A DNA stretch of 64,000 nucleotides from Micromonospora profundi (GCF_011927785.1 NZ_JAATJK010000001.1:558001-622000), one strand, 5' to 3'. Shown: positions 24,728 to 33,856, numbered from the stretch's first letter. Program-made: numbers and translations. The notes: generated from the sequence alone by a model not told the origin.

Positions 24728-24916
24728 TGCGGCGGAAATAGGCTGGGGGCGGCGACCGTGACGGTGGCCGGTGACCCGGTGGGAGGCGCAACCCGCCGGG
24801 CCCAGGTGCGCTCGGCACCCACCGGTGTTCCGCCTCGGTCTCGCGTACCGGTCTGACCGGTCACCCTCGCCTCGGTCCGCACAACGGAATCCCCATCACA
24901 CCAGGGGAGAAGGACA

Positions 24917-25924
24917 ATGGCGCGACCCATCACGCTCTTCACCGGCCAGTGGGCCGACCTTCCGTTCGAGGAGGTCTGCCGGCTCGCCTCCGAGTGGGGC
25001 TACGACGGTCTGGAGATCGCCTGCTGGGGCGACCACTTCGAGGTCGACAAGGCGCTCGCCGACGACTCGTACGTCGATCGCAAGCGGGAGACGCTCGCGA
25101 AGCACAACCTTCAGGTCTTCACGATCTCCAACCACCTGGTCGGTCAGGCGGTCTGCGACCACCCGATCGACGAGCGGCACCAGGACATCCTGCCCGGCCG
25201 GATCTGGGGCGACGGCGAGCCGGAGGGGGTCCGCCAGCGGGCCGCGGAGGAGATCAAGGACACCGCGCGGGCTGCGGCGAAGCTCGGCGTGAAGACTGTC
25301 GTCGGCTTCACCGGGTCGTCGATCTGGCACACGCTGGCGATGTTCCCGCCGGTGCCGCCGTCGATGATCGAGCGCGGTTACCAGGACTTCGCCGACCGGT
25401 GGAACCCGATCCTCGACGTGTTCGACGAGGTCGGGGTGCGGTTCGCGCACGAGGTGCACCCCAGCGAGATCGCGTACGACTACTGGACGACGAAGCGGAC
25501 GTTGGAGGCGATCGGTCACCGGCCCGCCTTCGGGCTGAACTGGGACCCGTCGCACTTCGTCTGGCAGGAGCTGGACCCGGTGAACTTCATCTTCGACTTC
25601 GCCGACCGGATCTACCACGTCGACTGCAAGGACGCGAAGGTGCGTACCGGGGATGGCCGGCGCGGTCGGCTCGCCTCGCACCTGCCGTGGGCGGATCTGC
25701 GTCGCGGCTGGGACTTCGTCTCCACCGGGCACGGCGACGTGCCCTGGGAGGACTGCTTCCGGGCGTTGAACGCGATCGGCTACACCGGCCCGATCTCCGT
25801 GGAGTGGGAGGACGCCGGGATGGACCGTCTCGTCGGCGCTCCGGAGGCGCTCCAGTTCGTCCGCCGGCTCGCGTTCGACGCACCGAGCGCGGCCTTCGAC
25901 GCCGCGTTCAGCAGCAAGGACTGA
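24917..25924 (+). CDS. Sugar phosphate isomerase/epimerase family protein (xylose isomerase-like TIM barrel)
   Basis: 335 residues, GGGGAGAAGG before the ATG. The barrel begins [43 protein letters not shown]. Metal-binding strands are visible: [15 protein letters not shown] (Glu), [12 protein letters not shown] (Asp-His), [10 protein letters not shown] (His, Asp) and [12 protein letters not shown] (Glu). This group includes epimerases and keto-sugar lyases that often work with Gfo/Idh/MocA dehydrogenases. The nearby ThuA/DUF1080 and dehydrogenase genes suggest action on an oxidised sugar, but the reaction is not known. Confidence 0.9.
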   Translation: MARPITLFTGQWADLPFEEVCRLASEWGYDGLEIACWGDHFEVDKALADDSYVDRKRETLAKHNLQVFTISNHLVGQAVCDHPIDERHQDILPGRIWGDGEPEGVRQRAAEEIKDTARAAAKLGVKTVVGFTGSSIWHTLAMFPPVPPSMIERGYQDFADRWNPILDVFDEVGVRFAHEVHPSEIAYDYWTTKRTLEAIGHRPAFGLNWDPSHFVWQELDPVNFIFDFADRIYHVDCKDAKVRTGDGRRGRLASHLPWADLRRGWDFVSTGHGDVPWEDCFRALNAIGYTGPISVEWEDAGMDRLVGAPEALQFVRRLAFDAPSAAFDAAFSSKD

Positions 25925-25978
25925 CCGGCAGCGGGACTGGGCGCGTCGGCGCACGGTCAGCCGTACTCCGGACAGACC

Positions 25979-26010
25979 ACGGGCCGGTCGCCTTGCGGCG
26001 ACCGGCCCGT
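25979..26010. terminator. Bidirectional terminator between convergent genes
   Basis: ACGGGCCGGTCGCC (25979-25992) pairs perfectly with GGCGACCGGCCCGT (25997-26010) around TTGC. It lies between the plus-strand TIM-barrel gene and the minus-strand YtxH-like gene. Confidence 0.85.
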
Positions 26011-26024
26011 CGACGTGCGGTTGG

Positions 26025-26438
26025 TCAGAGCGTGCTGCCGTTGGTGCCCGAGCCGGACGGCTTGGAGCGGGGGGTCGTAGCCGACGGCGACCCGGAGGTC
26101 GTGCCGACCGTGCTGCTGTTGCCCGACGAACCGGAGCCCGCCTTCGCGCCCACCGTGGCGGGCGTGCCGGCGAACGCGTCGTCGGCGGCGGTCAGTTCCT
26201 GGCTGCCGTTGCCGGTGCCCAGCTTCTCGCCCAGCTTGGTGTGGCCGAGCTTGTCCTTGCCCTCGCTGTAGAGCTTGTTGGCCTGGGCCTGCGCCACCCC
26301 GGCCGCCTCCTGGACGGTCGGGTGGTCGAGCACCTTGCGGCCCCGAACCACGAGCTCTTCGTACTTCTCCCGGCCGGCACGGGCGCCCAGGACGAATCCC
26401 GCAGCCAGCCCGCCAAGAAACATGATCTTTCCGCGCAT
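26025..26438 (-). CDS. YtxH-like small membrane-anchored protein
   Basis: 137 residues. The N-terminus MRGKIMFLGGLAAGFVLGARAGREKYEEL is a short membrane segment followed by a charged coil, as in actinobacterial YtxH-domain proteins; VQEAAGVAQAQANKLYSEGKDKL continues the amphipathic helix. The last ~60 residues are a low-complexity Ser/Gly/Thr/Pro tail. GGAAGGAG lies 7 bases upstream of the ATG. The function of the family is unknown; a stress or envelope role is often supposed. It stands alone, transcribed toward the shared terminator at 25979-26010. Confidence 0.85.
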   Translation of the reverse strand: MRGKIMFLGGLAAGFVLGARAGREKYEELVVRGRKVLDHPTVQEAAGVAQAQANKLYSEGKDKLGHTKLGEKLGTGNGSQELTAADDAFAGTPATVGAKAGSGSSGNSSTVGTTSGSPSATTPRSKPSGSGTNGSTL

Positions 26439-26728
26439 GGCGGCTCCTTCCGTACCTGACGCGCCGTCGCTCCTCGGGGTTGCCCCGTCGGAGCCAATTC
26501 GCGCCTGCGTCCTCTGTCCGCAGCTAACTACCCATCCTGCTCCCCGCTCAAGCCTGCTTGTGTGGGGATGGCGATTTGCCCTTATTGCGAATGCGCCGTG
26601 TCGCTGACCTGCCCGACCCGATCATGATGACTGAGGGGCGCAACCCACTGGACCATCACCGGGGGATGTCCTGTACTCTTGTCCCGTCGCACGGCACCGG
26701 CGAGATCACGGGGCCGGGCGGTGCACGA

Positions 26729-26801
26729 TCCCCTGTAGCTCAATTGGCAGAGCAGCCGGCTGTTAACCGGCAGGTTATTGGTTCGAGTCCAATCGGGGGA
26801 G
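26729..26801 (+). tRNA. tRNA-Asn (anticodon GTT)
   Basis: Full cloverleaf: acceptor TCCCCTG pairs with CGGGGGA (one G-T), D-arm GCTC-AATTGGCA-GAGC, anticodon stem GCCGG/CCGGC around CTGTTAA with anticodon GTT, T-arm ATTGG-TTCGAGT-CCAAT. CCA is not encoded. Confidence 0.97.
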
Positions 26802-26815
26802 CTTCGCTCCACATC

Positions 26816-26848
26816 AACGCCCGTCGGCTGACAGCCGGCGGGCGTTTT
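26816..26848 (+). terminator. Terminator after tRNA-Asn
   Basis: AACGCCCGTCGGCT pairs with AGCCGGCGGGCGTT with one mismatch and is followed by TTTT, 15 bases after the tRNA. Confidence 0.85.
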
Positions 26849-27003
26849 CGCGTCCCCGATCTACCCCTGGCACCCCGATCGGTACCCGTTCAAGGGTGCC
26901 CGTAGGCGGTTTGCCCTCTTTGGGCGTCCTCGACCGGCAGGATGGTCGATGTCGACTTAGACTCCGGCTGCGTCGATTGATGCGTCGATTTGGGATGGTG
27001 CGG

Positions 27004-29127
27004 ATGTCCGGACGAGGAGGCTTCGGCCGGGCCACGCTGATCGCTGTGGCCGTCGTGCTGGCCTGGCTCGTGGTCGGTGGCGTGGCCGGGCCGTACGCCG
27101 GGCGGTTGAGTGAGGTCTCCACCAACGACAACGCCGCCTTCCTGCCCACCGACGCCGAGGCGACCCGCGCCCAGGATCTGGCGGCCGGGTTCGTCGACCG
27201 CGAGACCGTCCCGGCGCTTGTCGTCTACGAGCGGACCTCGGGGATCACCGACGCGGACCGCCAGCGGGTGGGCGCCGACGCGGCCAGGTTCGCCCAGGTG
27301 CCCGGCGTGGTCGGCCCACTGCCGCCGCCGATCCCCAGCGAGGACGGCCAGGCACTCCAGGTCGTCGTGCCGGTGGACGACGCCGAGGGCGAGGAGATCG
27401 GCTCCGTCGTCGAGCAGTTACGCGACATCGCCGGCGGCGAACGGGACGGGCTCAGCGTGGACGTCGCCGGGCCGGCCGGCCTGCTCGCGGACCTGATCGA
27501 GGTCTTCGCCGCCATCGACGGGCCACTGCTGCTTGTCACCCTCGTGGTGGTGCTGATCATCCTGCTGGTCGTCTACCGCAGCCCGGTGCTCTGGGTCTTT
27601 CCGCTGCTTGCCGCAGGCATGTCGTACGCCCTCGCGTCGGTCTTCGTCTACCTGCTCGCCGACGCCGACATCATCAAGCTCAACGGGCAGGCACAGGGCA
27701 TCCTCACAGTGCTGGTCTTCGGCGCCGGCACCGACTACGCGCTGCTGCTGATCGCCCGCTACCGCGAGGAGTTGCACAGGCACGACCGCCCGTGGGACGC
27801 CATGCGTACGGCGTGGAAGGGCGCAGCGCCCGCCATCATCGCCTCCGGCAGCACAGTCATCGTCAGCCTGCTCTGCCTGCTGCTGTCCAGCCTCAACTCC
27901 AACCGGGCACTCGGCCCGGTCGCCGCCATCGGCATCGCCGCAACGCTGCTGGTGATGCTGACCTTCCTGCCCGCGCTGCTGGTGCTCGGCGGCCGTTGGG
28001 CGTTCTGGCCGCGTAGACCGCACCGGGACCAGGCCGACCCGCAGGCCGAGCACGGCATCTGGAGTCGTATCGCCGGGTTCGTGGCCCGGCACGCCCGCCC
28101 GATCTGGCTGAGCACAGCTGTCGTGCTGGCCGTTCTCACGCTCGGTCTCACGCAGCTCGGCGCCACCACCCTCGGCCAGTCCGACCTGTTCACCCAGCGC
28201 ACCGACTCGGTGGACGGCCAGGACGTCATCGCCAGGCACTACCCGGCCGGCACCGGCAGCCCGGCCACCATCTTCACCACCGAGCAGACCGCCCGCCAGG
28301 TCGCACAGGTGGCGCAGGGGGTGCCCGGTATCGCGGCGGTCCGTCCGCTCACCGCCGGCCCGCAGACCGGCCCACCCGACCCGAACGCCCCGCCGAAGGT
28401 CGTCGACGGGCGGGTGGAGTTGGAGGCGACGCTCGCCGACGAGCCGGACAGCGACGGCGCCGAGCAGACCATCCGCAACCTGCGCGTAGCCGTCCACCAG
28501 GTGCCCGGCGCGGACGCTGTGGTCGGCGGCTTCACCGCGATCAACGTGGACACATCCGACGCGGCCCGGCGCGACCAGAACGTCATCATCCCCGTGGTGC
28601 TGGCGGTCATCGCTGTCATCCTGGCCCTGCTGCTACGTGCGCTTCTCGCCCCGCTGCTGCTTATCGCCACCGTCCTGCTCAGCTTCGGCGCCACCCTCGG
28701 CCTCTGCGCGCTGCTGTTCCGCCACGTCTTCGACTTCCCCGGCGTGGACACGTCGTTTCCGCTGTTCGCGTTCGTCTTCCTGGTCGCCCTCGGCATCGAC
28801 TACAACATCTTCCTGATGAGCCGGGTCCGCGAGGAGTCGGTGAAGCGCGGCACCCGCGCCGGTGTGCTCGCCGGTCTCGCCGTCACCGGCGGCGTGATCA
28901 CCTCCGCCGGCATCGTGCTCGCCGCGACGTTCTCCGCCCTCGCCGTCCTGCCGCTTGTGGTGCTCGTCGAGCTGGGCACCGCTGTCGCGGTCGGCGTACT
29001 CATCGACACGATCGTCGTCCGGTCGCTGCTGGTGCCGGCGCTCGCGTACGACATCGGGCCGAAGGTCTGGTGGCCGGGCCGGTTGTCCCGGGCGAACGGT
29101 GAGCGGGAGGCGCGCGATGCCGGCTGA
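27004..29127 (+). CDS. MMPL family transporter (RND superfamily)
   Basis: About 707 residues with two repeated halves. First half: one membrane segment, an extracytoplasmic loop, then a cluster of membrane segments containing GAGTDYALLLIARYREEL. Second half mirrors it with FLVALGIDYNIFLMSRVREE. The G-x-D-Y-x-x-(F/L)-L-x-x-R/S-R motif and the two-fold repeat mark MmpL/YdfJ-like proton-driven exporters of lipids or drugs. The frame is open from 26896; possible starts include ATG 26980, 26995 and 27004. I chose 27004 because GGGA lies 10-13 bases upstream, but this is uncertain. It overlaps the next gene by 11 bases. Confidence 0.9.
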   Translation: MSGRGGFGRATLIAVAVVLAWLVVGGVAGPYAGRLSEVSTNDNAAFLPTDAEATRAQDLAAGFVDRETVPALVVYERTSGITDADRQRVGADAARFAQVPGVVGPLPPPIPSEDGQALQVVVPVDDAEGEEIGSVVEQLRDIAGGERDGLSVDVAGPAGLLADLIEVFAAIDGPLLLVTLVVVLIILLVVYRSPVLWVFPLLAAGMSYALASVFVYLLADADIIKLNGQAQGILTVLVFGAGTDYALLLIARYREELHRHDRPWDAMRTAWKGAAPAIIASGSTVIVSLLCLLLSSLNSNRALGPVAAIGIAATLLVMLTFLPALLVLGGRWAFWPRRPHRDQADPQAEHGIWSRIAGFVARHARPIWLSTAVVLAVLTLGLTQLGATTLGQSDLFTQRTDSVDGQDVIARHYPAGTGSPATIFTTEQTARQVAQVAQGVPGIAAVRPLTAGPQTGPPDPNAPPKVVDGRVELEATLADEPDSDGAEQTIRNLRVAVHQVPGADAVVGGFTAINVDTSDAARRDQNVIIPVVLAVIAVILALLLRALLAPLLLIATVLLSFGATLGLCALLFRHVFDFPGVDTSFPLFAFVFLVALGIDYNIFLMSRVREESVKRGTRAGVLAGLAVTGGVITSAGIVLAATFSALAVLPLVVLVELGTAVAVGVLIDTIVVRSLLVPALAYDIGPKVWWPGRLSRANGEREARDAG

Positions 29128-30355
29128 GACGGACGTGGTCATCGTCGGCGGCGGCCTGGCCGGCCTCGCCGCCGCACGCCGGCTGCACCGCGCGGGCGTG
29201 CCGTGGCGGCTGGTGGAGGCCAGCGACCGGCTCGGTGGCCGGGTCGCCACCGACGTCGTCGACGGCTACCGGATCGATCGCGGTTTCCAGGTGCTCAACA
29301 CCGCCTACCCGAGGCTCGGCACGCTTATCGACACCGGGCGGCTGAACCTCGGCTACTTCACCTCCGGAGTGCTGGTGCGCAAGAGCGATCACCTGCTGCG
29401 GCTGGTCAACCCGCTGCGGGAGCCGACCGGCGGGCCACGCACCGCGCTCGCCGGCGTCGGCTCGCTGCTCGACCGGGTGCGCTTCGCCGCGCTCGCCACC
29501 GGCTGCGCCACCCTGCCCGTGTCCCGGCTGCTCGCCGCGCCCGAGACCACCACCGAGACGGCGCTGCGCCGCGCCGGCCTCTCCGACGCGATCATCGAGG
29601 ACTTGCTGCGCCCGTTCCTGTCCGGAGTGTTCATCGACCGCGAGCTGGTGACCTCCAGCCACGTGCTCGCGATGGTGCTGCGCTCCTTCGCCCGCGGCCG
29701 GATCGGCCTGCCCGCCGACGGGATGGCCGCGCTGCCCCGCGCCATCGCCGACCCGTTGCCTGCCAACCTGCTCGACCTGGACACCCCTGTCACGCAGGTC
29801 GCGCCCCGCCTGGTCCGCACCCGCGCCGGCGAGATCCACTGCCGGGCCGTCGTGGTCGCCGTCGACCCGCCCGCCGCGTCCGCGCTGCTTCCGGCCCTGG
29901 CGAGGGTACGCATGCACAGCTACACCACGTACTACCACAGCGCGCCCGAACCGCCGCTTGGCGAACCGATCCTGCTCGTCGACGGCGACCGGCGGGAGAT
30001 CGTCACCAACACGGTGGTGCTCAGCAACGCCGCCCCGACGTACGCGCCGGACGGTCGGCACCTCGTCGCCACGTCGGTGGTGGGACCGACAGCCCCGCCC
30101 GAGCCGACCATTCGGACCGAACTGACCCGGCTGTACGGTCGATCCACCGACGACTGGACCCACCTCACCACAGTTGTCGTCCCGGACGCGCTGCCCGCCG
30201 CGCCGCCACCGCAGGGGCGACTGCGTAAACCCGTGGCGCTGGGACAGGGGCTGTTCGTGGCCGGTGACCACCGGGACAGCCCGTCCGTCCAGGGTGCCCT
30301 CGCCAGCGGCTGGCGCGCCGCCGGTGCGGTTCTGGAGGAGCTGCGCGCCACGTAG
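29117..30355 (+). CDS. NAD(P)/FAD-dependent oxidoreductase (phytoene desaturase/amine oxidase-like)
   Basis: 412 residues. The N-terminal dinucleotide motif DVVIVGGGLAGLAAARRLHRAGVPWRLVEAS and the GGRVAT segment at about residue 41 are typical of the flavin amine oxidase/phytoene desaturase superfamily. The C-terminal FAD-contact segment is GQGLFVAGDHRDSPSVQGALASGWRAA. The open frame extends upstream inside the MMPL gene; ATG 29117, 11 bases before that gene's stop, gives the proper family start. The substrate is not evident. Coupling with the exporter suggests joint expression. Confidence 0.9.
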   Translation: MPAETDVVIVGGGLAGLAAARRLHRAGVPWRLVEASDRLGGRVATDVVDGYRIDRGFQVLNTAYPRLGTLIDTGRLNLGYFTSGVLVRKSDHLLRLVNPLREPTGGPRTALAGVGSLLDRVRFAALATGCATLPVSRLLAAPETTTETALRRAGLSDAIIEDLLRPFLSGVFIDRELVTSSHVLAMVLRSFARGRIGLPADGMAALPRAIADPLPANLLDLDTPVTQVAPRLVRTRAGEIHCRAVVVAVDPPAASALLPALARVRMHSYTTYYHSAPEPPLGEPILLVDGDRREIVTNTVVLSNAAPTYAPDGRHLVATSVVGPTAPPEPTIRTELTRLYGRSTDDWTHLTTVVVPDALPAAPPPQGRLRKPVALGQGLFVAGDHRDSPSVQGALASGWRAAGAVLEELRAT

Positions 30356-30409
30356 CCCGGCGTTCGAAGACCAGAAAAAGCGGGACATCGCAGCCGTAGT
30401 TGATCACCT

Positions 30410-31369
30410 ATGATCCCCGCCATGCCCGCACCTCTTCCGGCTCCCACCTTCGATGCCGGTGCCGCGTACCCCGAGGTCAACGACCTGCGCAAAGCGCTCG
30501 ACGCCGCCGACTGGCCCGCCGTGCGGGCGCTGTTCGCCGACCGCGACCAGGACAGCCGCACGCTGCTCGTCGGGGAAGCCGGCAGCCACACCGAGACCGA
30601 CACGTTCCTGCGCCGGGTGTACGACGAGGACCCCACCGACGCCCTCGCCGGCACCCTGCTCGGCACCCACCTCATCCGTGCGGGATGGCGGATCCGCAGC
30701 GGCGCCCGAGCCCAGGACGTCAGCCGGTCGCAGTTCGACCAGTTCCATGACCACCTGCGCCGCGCCGAGCAGGTGCTCATCGACGTCACCGCCCGACACC
30801 CGGACGACGCGGCCGCGTGGACCCAACGCATCACCCTCGCCCGGGGCCTCGAACTCGGCCAGAACGAGGCGCGCCGCCGCTACGACCGGCTCGCCCACCA
30901 CCACCCGCACCACATGCCCGCACAGGCGAGCCTGCTCCAGCAGCTCTGCCCGAAGTGGAGCGGCGACTGGGACCGGATGTTCGCGTTCGCCCGCGAGTGC
31001 GCCCAGGCCGCACCTGACGGGGCGCCCAACGCCGCGCTGATCGCCGACGCGCACCTGGAACGCTGGCTCGACTTCGACAGCGCGCGGGAGCAGACGGCAT
31101 ACCTGCGCAGCACGCCGGTGGTGGACGAGATCATGCAGGCCGCCCAGAGATCCGTGCTGCACCCGGACTTCGCCGATCGGTCGGACTGGGTCTGGGCCCG
31201 CTCGATGTTCGCGCTGATGTTCAGCCTGACCGAGCAGTGGTCCGCCGCCGCGAGCCAGTTCACCGCCCTCGGCAATCTGGGCAGCGAGTTCCCCTGGATC
31301 TACGTCGACGGGGCCGAAGGGTTCACGAAGTACCGCGCCAAGGCGTACGCGAAGGGTGGCCAGTCATGA
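30410..31369 (+). CDS. Hypothetical TPR-like protein, unknown function
   Basis: 319 residues, soluble, with no signal peptide or membrane segment. Several helical pairs such as LRKALDAADWPAVRALF, HLRRAEQVLIDVTARHPDDAAAW and EQWSAAASQFTALGNLG resemble tetratricopeptide-type repeats. I do not recognise a named family with certainty. A second possible start lies at 30422. Its stop overlaps the start of the M16-like peptidase gene (ATGA), so the two proteins probably act together. Confidence 0.75.
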   Translation: MIPAMPAPLPAPTFDAGAAYPEVNDLRKALDAADWPAVRALFADRDQDSRTLLVGEAGSHTETDTFLRRVYDEDPTDALAGTLLGTHLIRAGWRIRSGARAQDVSRSQFDQFHDHLRRAEQVLIDVTARHPDDAAAWTQRITLARGLELGQNEARRRYDRLAHHHPHHMPAQASLLQQLCPKWSGDWDRMFAFARECAQAAPDGAPNAALIADAHLERWLDFDSAREQTAYLRSTPVVDEIMQAAQRSVLHPDFADRSDWVWARSMFALMFSLTEQWSAAASQFTALGNLGSEFPWIYVDGAEGFTKYRAKAYAKGGQS

Positions 31370-33048
31370 TCCAGCACTTGGACGTGGACGGGGTGCCCAC
31401 GCTGCTCGCCCCCACCGGCGGGCCGATGCACGCCGGGTTGACCTTCCGGGTCGGCACCGCCGACGAGACGCTCGCCCGGTCCGGCATCACCCACCTCATC
31501 GAGCACCTCGCGCTCGCGCCGCTCGGCCTGGCCGACTACCACATCAACGGCATGACGGCCCCCGCGTACACCATGTTCCACACCCAGGGCTCCGAGGCCG
31601 ACATCGCGGCGTTCCTCACCGCGGTCTGCGCACACCTTCAGGACCTGCCGCTGGCGAGGCTGGAAGTCGAGAAGGAGATCCTGCGTACCGAGTGGAGCAG
31701 CCGGGGCACCGCCGCGATGGACGACATCCCGCTGTGGCGACACGGCGCCCGGGACTTCGGACTGACCAGCTACCCCGAATGGGGCCTCGGCGCGCTCACC
31801 GCCGACGACCTGCGCGAGTGGGCCGCCCGGTGGTTCACCCGGGAGAACGCAGTGCTCTGGATCGCCGGCGACCGGGTGCCCGCCGGGCTTCGCCTCGGGC
31901 TGCCCGCCGGGGTCCGTCAGCCCGTACCGGTGGCCTCGTCGGCACTGCCACAGACCCCGGCGTACTTCGTCAGCGGCTCGCGGGCCGTGGTGCTCGACTC
32001 CGTGGTGCGCCGCAGCACCGCCGCCAACATCTTCTCCGGGGTGCTGGAGCGCGAGCTGTACCGCTCGCTCCGCCAGGACGCCGGCCTGTCCTACACCACC
32101 ACCACGGGGTACGAGCCGCGCGGCGACGGGTACGCGTCGCTGCGGGCCCTCGCCGACGCGCTGTCGGAGAAGCAGGACGCCGTGCTCGGCGGCTTCATCG
32201 ACGTCCTCGCGAAGATGCGGGTCGGGCGGATCGAGCAGGCGGACCTGGACGCCACAGTCGCCAAGCGGGAGGACTTTCTCGGCATCGCGGAGGTGGACGC
32301 CGCACGGCTGCCGTCGTACGCCCTCAACGTGCTGACCGGGCAGCCGAACTCCACAATCGACGAGCACCGGGCCGAACTCAAGACCGTCAGCCTCACCGAC
32401 CTGCACGAGGTGGCCGAGGAGATGATGGCGTCGGCGCTGCTGATGGTGCCCGGCGGGCACCGCGCCGACTGGGCCGGCTTCGTCGCCGCACCCACCCACT
32501 CCGCCGACACCGTCGACGGCACCACGTACCGGGCGAAGCAGGGCGCCGGTGGCCTCCGCGTCGGCACGGACGGGGTGACCTACCTGAACCCGAGCGGGCC
32601 GCTCACCGTTCGCTACGACAGTTGCTCGGCCATGCTCGCCTGGCCGGACGGCGCGCGACAGATGATCGGCGCGGACGCCATAGTGCTGCACATCGAGCCG
32701 ACAATGCTCGAGTTGCCCCCGGGAACGATCCAGGCCATCGACGCCGGGGTGCCGTCCGACCGGCACGTCACCATGCCGGCCCGCACGCCGGACCAGATCC
32801 CCCAACCGAAGCCGATCGCTCACCAGGACGAGCCCGCAGGGCGTTCCTGGTGGGAGATCCCGGTGATGGTGCTCAGCGGTCTGGGAACCCTGCTGATGGG
32901 CGGCTTCTGCCTGCTGCTGACCATCGGCATGTTCGCCGCCGACAGCGAGCCGGACGACAAGTGGTTCTGGGGCGTCATCGCAGTCGGTTGGCTGCTCACT
33001 GTTATCCTCGCGTTGCCCATCGTGCTGCTCAACCGACGGCGGCGGTGA
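31366..33048 (+). CDS. M16-like (insulinase family) peptidase with two C-terminal membrane segments
   Basis: 560 residues; start overlaps the preceding stop. The segment GITHLIEHLALAPLG at about residues 43-57 holds the inverted zinc motif H-x-x-E-H (HLIEH) of M16 peptidases. A typical second M16-like domain follows (ELYRSLRQDAGLSYTTTTGYE, a family-like R/Y region). After about residue 390 come a small beta-rich module and then two membrane segments (VMVLSGLGTLLMGGFCLLLTIGMFA and WGVIAVGWLLTVILALPIVLL) and a basic end. A membrane-tethered M16 protein is unusual. The preceding TPR-like gene is its likely partner. Confidence 0.8.
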   Translation: MIQHLDVDGVPTLLAPTGGPMHAGLTFRVGTADETLARSGITHLIEHLALAPLGLADYHINGMTAPAYTMFHTQGSEADIAAFLTAVCAHLQDLPLARLEVEKEILRTEWSSRGTAAMDDIPLWRHGARDFGLTSYPEWGLGALTADDLREWAARWFTRENAVLWIAGDRVPAGLRLGLPAGVRQPVPVASSALPQTPAYFVSGSRAVVLDSVVRRSTAANIFSGVLERELYRSLRQDAGLSYTTTTGYEPRGDGYASLRALADALSEKQDAVLGGFIDVLAKMRVGRIEQADLDATVAKREDFLGIAEVDAARLPSYALNVLTGQPNSTIDEHRAELKTVSLTDLHEVAEEMMASALLMVPGGHRADWAGFVAAPTHSADTVDGTTYRAKQGAGGLRVGTDGVTYLNPSGPLTVRYDSCSAMLAWPDGARQMIGADAIVLHIEPTMLELPPGTIQAIDAGVPSDRHVTMPARTPDQIPQPKPIAHQDEPAGRSWWEIPVMVLSGLGTLLMGGFCLLLTIGMFAADSEPDDKWFWGVIAVGWLLTVILALPIVLLNRRRR

Positions 33049-33114
33049 TGAGGTGAGGCCGGATCGCTGCTGGCCTGTGATCCACCGGGCGGGATAAGAT
33101 CCGGCGCGGTGTCA

Positions 33115-33191
33115 GGGGCGGTAGCTCAGCCGGTTAGAGCAGGGGACTCATAATCCCTCGGTCGCGGGTTCGAGTCCCGCCCGCCCCACCA
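33115..33191 (+). tRNA. tRNA-Met (anticodon CAT), with encoded CCA
   Basis: Acceptor GGGGCGG pairs with CCGCCCC, followed by discriminator A and encoded CCA. D-arm GCTC/GAGC, anticodon stem GGGGA/TCCCT-type around CTCATAA (anticodon CAT), T-arm GCGGG-TTCGAGT-CCCGC. CAT could also be an Ile tRNA read with lysidine; the body looks like elongator Met. TAAGAT at 33095-33100 may be the -10 box. The 3' half is duplicated at 35290-35330. Confidence 0.93.
33147..33187 (+). repeat. Attachment-site repeat, tRNA copy (attL-like)
   Basis: 41 bp from CTCATAATCC to CGCCCGCCCC, identical to 35290-35330. It includes the anticodon, T-arm and acceptor 3' strand, the usual crossover segment for tRNA-targeting integrases. 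Confidence 0.85.
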
Positions 33192-33247
33192 GCCGTTTTC
33201 CCTGGTCAGCCATGCTGCCGACGACCCGGGCGAACCGCGTCGAGGTC
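33185..33247. repeat. 63-bp repeat, first copy (element end with integrase 3' end)
   Basis: Matches 39733-39795 with a single mismatch, from CCCACCAGCC to CGTCGAGGTC. It spans the tRNA CCA end and the last codons of the integrase. Confidence 0.85.
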
Positions 33248-33523
33248 CGGACCGATGCCCTCAGTCCGCACTGAGTCCGCAGCCGCACGACCCGCCGCAC
33301 GGTCGAGGCGGTCCGCCACTTGGTCCAGGTCGTCCTCGAACAGGTCCGCGTACACGTCCAGCGTCATGGCCGCCGAGGCGTGCCCGAGCATCCGCTGCAC
33401 CGCCTTCACGTTGGCGCCCTCAGCCACCGCCAGACTGGCCGCCGTGTGCCGCAGCTCGTGCGGGGTCAGCCTTATCCACGGTGCGGTGAATTCGGCTGAC
33501 ACTCCGGCGCACGTCGCTGACAC
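33206..33523 (-). pseudogene. Tyrosine recombinase (integrase) C-terminal remnant
   Basis: Only about 95 residues of homology remain. The catalytic box TPHELRHTAASLAV gives the second Arg and its His, LGHASAAMTLDVYADLF gives the third His/Trp position and the nucleophile Tyr. The N-terminal DNA-binding and first catalytic Arg regions are missing: homology ends near 33480, where the sequence switches to a fragment of an unrelated phosphatase gene read on the other strand. The stop lies 14 bp from the tRNA end, as expected for an element integrase. It cannot be active alone. Confidence 0.85.
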
Positions 33524-33614
33524 GCTCGTTGCCGCAGCCCTGGATCAGGGTGGGCACGACAACGTCACGGTGATGGTCATCGACATTGAGCACCAAGCGC
33601 CCGACCACCGTTGA
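33486..33614 (+). pseudogene. PP2C-type protein phosphatase C-terminal fragment
   Basis: The last 42 codons of a frame ending at 33614 encode VADTLVAAALDQGGHDNVTV then MVIDIEHQAP. The G-G-x-D-N-V-T-V segment is the closing metal-site motif of PP2C/PrpC Ser/Thr phosphatases. Nothing of the preceding phosphatase is present, since the DNA upstream belongs to the integrase remnant. It is a deletion-junction relic. A hairpin follows at 33679-33698. Confidence 0.65.
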
Positions 33615-33678
33615 TCGGTCATCGAGGGACAACGGACACAGCGAGCCCACTGCCGAATTAGCCTCTTAGAGGATCAAG

Positions 33679-33698
33679 GCGGCCCGCAAGCGGGCCGC
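33679..33698 (+). terminator. Hairpin after the phosphatase fragment
   Basis: GCGGCCCGC and GCGGGCCGC are exact complements separated by AA, so the usable loop is about six bases. It may be the original terminator of the lost phosphatase gene. Confidence 0.5.
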
Positions 33699-33856
33699 GC
33701 CGGACGCGCTCGGCCTGCTGGCGGCGCAAGCGCCGGCACCGGCCGGCGCGCCGGCCGATTGCAGGTGCTCTAAGGACCGGAACCGATGCCTCCGGCGGGG
33801 ATCTTCGACAGAGATGGGGCCGCGGCGGAGATGGGCTTGAGGCAGAGGAGCGGTAC

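Noticed and set aside
26640..26728. Promoter of tRNA-Asn (TGGACC and TACTCT with 19-bp spacer)
   Set aside because: Spacing is too long and no second copy supports it; left out of the feature list.
33255..33485. Upstream part of the plus-strand phosphatase frame
   Set aside because: It is antisense to the integrase catalytic region and has no phosphatase similarity; only the end after 33486 fits.
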